Below, one piece after another: positions 60,430 through 64,000 of a stretch of 64,000 bases of DNA. The translations under genes and the position numbers were made by a program. Each line of letters starts with the position of its first letter. Within the stretch, counting starts at the first letter, position 1. This stretch comes from Halorarum halophilum (GTDB lineage: Archaea > Halobacteriota > Halobacteria > Halobacteriales > Haloferacaceae): positions 62,001 to 126,000 of the forward strand of contig NZ_CP058532.1 of the NCBI RefSeq assembly GCF_013401515.1. The letters run 5' to 3'. The notes under the pieces are model-generated. The model was given only the letters and a program-made list of their open reading frames with translations. It was not told the origin of the DNA and ran no database searches.

Positions 60430-63426
60430 ATGAGCAAACCAGACATGAGTGTGCGCCTCCCCAAGAAGCGAACGAACGGTGCCACCCTCGCCGACAACCT
60501 AACCGAGAACGCCTACGACCGAATCATCCCGCCACGCTATCTCAAGAAAGACGCAGACGGGAACCTCCTCGAAGAGACCGAAGATCTGTTCGAACGCGTC
60601 GCCAAGAACATCGCCGTCGCCGAAGCCGTCTACACGGCTGACGACGTCCAGATCCAGCCAAAGCACATCAAGCCCGACCACCCCCGACGCGCCGACATCG
60701 TCGACGACGTGTTCGGCTGTGGTGACGGATGCCCGCTCGACGAGTCCGTCCCCCTCACCGAAGAGAACGCCAAATGGGTCGACTACGATGCCCTCATCGA
60801 CGGTCTCCCGGATGCCACCACAAAGGTCGTCGAAGGGATGCAAACCCAGTTCCAGATCCTGATGGAACAGCTGGACTTCGTTCCGAACAGCCCGACGCTC
60901 GCGAACGCCGGCGACGAGCTCCAGCAGCTCAGCGCCTGCTTCGTCATGAGCCCGCAGGACGATCTCGATGACATCCACAACACGCTCACGGACGCGGCGC
61001 TGACGTTCCAGTCCGGCGGCGGCGTTGGCTACGCGTTCTCGTACCTGCGCCCGTACGGTGACACGGTCGGCTCGACTGGTGGCATCGCCTCTGGTCCGCT
61101 GACGTTCATGCGGACGTACGACCAGATGTGCCAGACGATCGCCCAGGGCGGCATGCGCCGTGGGGCGCAGATGGGCGTCATGCGCGTGACTCACCCCGAC
61201 GTCATCTTCTTCATCCACAGCAAGAACAAGGACGTCAGTCTGGCCCAGGCGCTCCGCCTGGACGACCCGAAGGACTACACGAACACCTCCTACGGCGAGG
61301 CACTCGCGGAAGCACGCCAGATCCTCGACCGGTTCACCACCGACGACGGCCAGATCGACCCGCACCTCCGGAACGCGGTCGAAGCACAGCTCGCCAACTT
61401 CAACATCAGCGTCACCGTGACGGACGAGTTCATGGAGGCCGTCAAGAACGACGACATCCACACGTTCATCAACCCGCGCACGGGCGAGCCGCACATCGCG
61501 ACCGCAGAGACCGAGGAGATGTACGGGTGGTTCGATCTCGACGAGTACGTCACCGTGGGCGAACCGCTCGCGATCCCCGCCCGGGAGATCTGGGAAGACA
61601 TCATCGAAGGCGCTCACGAGAACGGCGAGCCGGGCGTCCTGTTCATCGATGCTGCGAACCACGACCACTCGTTTCCGACCGAGTCGACGCCGACGTGGAA
61701 CGGGGATGCAGACCCGTTCGAGATGTCCACCACGAACCCGTGTGGCGAGCAGTGGCTCATGGAGAACGAGGCGTGCAACCTCGGTCACATCAACCTCAGC
61801 ACGATCGTCGACGAAGACGCCCTCGACTGGCGCGAGTGGGTGGACGACGAGTACCCCTTCGGCATGTCGGACGACGCCGAAGAGCTCCGGCTGGCGATCC
61901 GTGACTTCCTCGACGACGCGATCGACTGGGGCGAGCTCAACTCACGCGTGGAGCTCGGAACGCGGTTCCTCGACAACGTCGTCACCATGTCGGCGTTCCC
62001 CACCCCCGAGATCGAAGAGACGGTCCGGAAGAACCGCAAGATCGGCCTCGGCGTCATGGGGCTGGCTCAGCTGTTCGTCCAGCTCGGGACCAAGTACGGC
62101 TCCGACACGTCGAACGAGGTTACCCGTCAGGTGATGCGCCACATCAACCAGCGGTCGAAGAAGGCGAGCCGTGACCTCGCTCGTGACCGGGGCGCGTTCG
62201 AGAACTGGCGGCACAGTAAGTACGCTGACGTGGCGAACCACGCCGACTGGTTCGAACGCCAGACCGGGGAGAGCGCCGGCGACTGGTACGACGAAGGCGG
62301 CTACCCGATTCGCAATCACAACACGACGACGATCGCGCCCACGGGGACGACCGGGATGATCGGTAACACCAGCGGCGGCTGTGAACCCATCTACCAAGTC
62401 GCGTACAAGAAGAACGTCAGTCAGGACATCCAGGGAGACGAGCAGCTCGTCGAGTTCGACGACTACTTCCTGCGCGTGCTCGAGGCGAACGACATCGACG
62501 TCGAGGCGGCCAAGCAGGAGGCGCTCGACCAGATGAACGCAAACGAGTTCGAGGGTGTCCAGTCGCTCGAGACGGTTCCAGACGCGATCGGCGAGCTATT
62601 CGTCACCACGGACATGCTCACCGGGAAGGAGCACGCTGCGATCCAGTGTGCCGCCCAGGAGGGAGTCGACTCGGCCATCTCGAAGACGGTCAACTTCCCG
62701 AACGACGCCACGCGAGAAGACGTCGCCGAGGTGTACGAGTACCTCTGGGAGAACGGTGCCAAGGGCGGAACCGTCTACCGTGACGGCTCGCGCTCGAAGC
62801 AGGTGCTCTCGACTCGCGCGGATCACGGCATGGGAGCCGACACGAGTGATCTCTCGCGCGAGGAGGCCGAAGAGCTGATCGATGAGATCGCGGACGAACA
62901 CGGCATCCCGCTCGTCCCGAGTACGGTCAATGCCGACGGTGAGGCGGTCGCTGAACCGAGGGACCCCGGCAAGGTGCTGGAGGCTCGGCGAGAACGCATC
63001 AAGACCGGGTACGGACAGATGTACGTCAACATCGGCTTCGACGAGGAAGGACGCCCGGTCGAGACGATCTGCAACATCGGGAAGTCGGGCGGGTTCACCA
63101 ACTCGATGGTCGAGGCGATCGGCAAGTTGTCCTCGCTCGCGCTCCAGGCTGGTGTCCCAGCCGAGGAAGTGATCGAGAAGCTGGACGGGATCAGCTCACC
63201 GGACATCGCGTTCGACGACGGCGAGCAGATCGCCTCCCTTCCCGACGGGATCGCGGCGGCGCTCCAGCGGGCGATCGAGTCCCGCCAGGATGCAACGCTC
63301 CAGATCAACGCGTACGATGACCACAATCCGAACGATCAGTCGTGTGCCGACTGTGGCGCGGCGGTCGTCATGATCGGTGGCTGTCCAGCCTGTGCAGAAG
63401 AGTGCGGCTGGTCGAAGTGCGGGTAA
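60430..63426 (+). CDS. nrdJ: Adenosylcobalamin-dependent (class II) ribonucleotide reductase
   Basis: 998 residues. NSPTLANAG and SACFV (C170) open the barrel, FQSGGGVGYAFSYLRP is the substrate loop, and NPCGEQ holds the radical cysteine and glutamate (C438, E440). NLGHINLS and APTGTTGMIGNTSGGCEP complete the core. The C-terminus has a zinc-ribbon-like tail (CADCGAAVVMIGGCPACAEE then CGWSKCG) with the redox-active cysteines. It reduces ribonucleotides for viral DNA synthesis and depends on host cobalamin. No intein is seen. Confidence 0.96.
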   Translation: MSKPDMSVRLPKKRTNGATLADNLTENAYDRIIPPRYLKKDADGNLLEETEDLFERVAKNIAVAEAVYTADDVQIQPKHIKPDHPRRADIVDDVFGCGDGCPLDESVPLTEENAKWVDYDALIDGLPDATTKVVEGMQTQFQILMEQLDFVPNSPTLANAGDELQQLSACFVMSPQDDLDDIHNTLTDAALTFQSGGGVGYAFSYLRPYGDTVGSTGGIASGPLTFMRTYDQMCQTIAQGGMRRGAQMGVMRVTHPDVIFFIHSKNKDVSLAQALRLDDPKDYTNTSYGEALAEARQILDRFTTDDGQIDPHLRNAVEAQLANFNISVTVTDEFMEAVKNDDIHTFINPRTGEPHIATAETEEMYGWFDLDEYVTVGEPLAIPAREIWEDIIEGAHENGEPGVLFIDAANHDHSFPTESTPTWNGDADPFEMSTTNPCGEQWLMENEACNLGHINLSTIVDEDALDWREWVDDEYPFGMSDDAEELRLAIRDFLDDAIDWGELNSRVELGTRFLDNVVTMSAFPTPEIEETVRKNRKIGLGVMGLAQLFVQLGTKYGSDTSNEVTRQVMRHINQRSKKASRDLARDRGAFENWRHSKYADVANHADWFERQTGESAGDWYDEGGYPIRNHNTTTIAPTGTTGMIGNTSGGCEPIYQVAYKKNVSQDIQGDEQLVEFDDYFLRVLEANDIDVEAAKQEALDQMNANEFEGVQSLETVPDAIGELFVTTDMLTGKEHAAIQCAAQEGVDSAISKTVNFPNDATREDVAEVYEYLWENGAKGGTVYRDGSRSKQVLSTRADHGMGADTSDLSREEAEELIDEIADEHGIPLVPSTVNADGEAVAEPRDPGKVLEARRERIKTGYGQMYVNIGFDEEGRPVETICNIGKSGGFTNSMVEAIGKLSSLALQAGVPAEEVIEKLDGISSPDIAFDDGEQIASLPDGIAAALQRAIESRQDATLQINAYDDHNPNDQSCADCGAAVVMIGGCPACAEECGWSKCG

Positions 63427-63502
63427 TCAGGTAGATCGACCACCTGCTGTTTTTGGCACTGCTTGCGAATCGATGCAGGGGGAGTGGTAAGCTACAAAAC
63501 AC

Positions 63503-63549
63503 GTAAATACTGATAGTACCAACTTTCTGATAACCTCCCCGGGTATCTC
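63503..63549 (+). promoter_or_regulatory. Promoter
   Basis: GTAAATACTGATAG starting at 63503, about 40 bases before ATG 63550, in an AT-rich gap of about 120 bases. Confidence 0.4.
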
Positions 63550-64000
63550 ATGGAAAAGGAGACTGCGGAAGTGTCGTCGACCACCAACTGGCTGCACCCG
63601 CAGCTCCGAAGCGCAGGTCTCGACATCTACGACATCGAAGGGTACAGTCTGGACGAAGACACCGAGTCGGTCGAGCTCCTGATCGACAGAGTCCGCGTCG
63701 ACGACGTTCGCGGCTACAACCCAGGGCGTGTCTGGCGCGAGTACCAGGGAATGGCTGACGACGACGAGGTTCACGCCAAGCACATGCTCGCACGACGGGC
63801 CGACTGTGACTACACGGTCGCGTTGTACGACGACGAGCGCGTTCGGGTGTACTTCATTTCCGAACACACGGCCAAGCCCCTGACGGACGAGCTCACGTTC
63901 CCTGAGTTCGGCGTGTGGGTGTTCTCGCACAATTCGACCACGGAGCTGAGCAAGGAGTTCATCCACGACGAGCAGTTCCCCAGCCTGGACGCGGCCCTCC
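63550..64000 (+). CDS. Hypothetical protein, cut by the window end
   Basis: 150 residues visible, MEKETAEVSSTTNWLHPQLR and so on, with no stop before 64000. Alpha-beta and acidic (ESVELLIDRVRVDDVRGYNP, YTVALYDDERVRVYFISEHT). No family recognised from the part present. Confidence 0.7.
   Translation, partial: MEKETAEVSSTTNWLHPQLRSAGLDIYDIEGYSLDEDTESVELLIDRVRVDDVRGYNPGRVWREYQGMADDDEVHAKHMLARRADCDYTVALYDDERVRVYFISEHTAKPLTDELTFPEFGVWVFSHNSTTELSKEFIHDEQFPSLDAAL

Overview
The window looks like about 64 kb of a large haloarchaeal tailed double-stranded DNA virus (archaeal Caudoviricetes). The proteins are strongly acidic and the DNA is GC-rich. Every convincing gene reads on the + strand, and genes are chained by ATGA, GTGA or TGATG overlaps. 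The hallmark genes are viral: a family B DNA polymerase, an SF1 helicase, a large terminase next to a portal, ThyX and a class II ribonucleotide reductase. Host-type signals are archaeal: TATA boxes about 26 bases before leaderless start codons, a Tat signal peptide and a bacterio-opsin-activator-type regulator. No tail genes and no convincing major capsid gene are inside the window. Virus-specific names were not assigned because no search could be run.

Layout. 1-5.8 kb: DNA polymerase and helicase. 5.8-10.3 kb: one long chain of very small genes (membrane micro-proteins, zinc-ribbon proteins, an XRE repressor-like protein, an HNH nuclease). 10.3-11.9 kb: mostly non-coding, with a structured RNA candidate and five copies of a 27-bp repeat. 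11.9-29.2 kb: an array of about 17 short transcription units. Each has its own promoter and a small hairpin at or near the predicted 5' end of the mRNA, and many are followed by shared GC-rich spacer elements. This array carries a GHKL ATPase fused to an HExxH domain, a Tat-exported metzincin-like protease, an HTH-HNH nuclease, two divergent paralogues and many small zinc-binding proteins. 29.2-30.1 kb: no confident gene. 30.1-37.9 kb: small acidic proteins of unknown function, with a compositional island at 36.2-36.6 kb. 37.9-45.7 kb: packaging and head region (small terminase candidate, large terminase, portal, head protein candidate), a two-helix membrane protein next to a papain/C39-like peptidase, and a sugar-nucleotidyltransferase-like protein. 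46-49 kb: SPFH protein, ThyX and regulators. 49.3-54.6 kb: a winged-helix protein and two tandem TGT/DpdA-like proteins. 54.7-64 kb: hypothetical genes, an HTH-10 regulator, a DUF1599-like protein, NrdJ and a gene cut by the window end.

The parts fit together as follows. Polymerase, helicase, ThyX and NrdJ support autonomous DNA synthesis. The TGT-like pair, possibly with the DUF1599-like protein, suggests that the virus replaces guanines with 7-deazaguanines in its DNA, drawing on the preQ0 that haloarchaeal hosts make for archaeosine. The 11.9-29 kb array looks like an early or accessory region of exchangeable units that share one 5' RNA design. The covarying 5'-end hairpin family is the strongest candidate for an undescribed system here.
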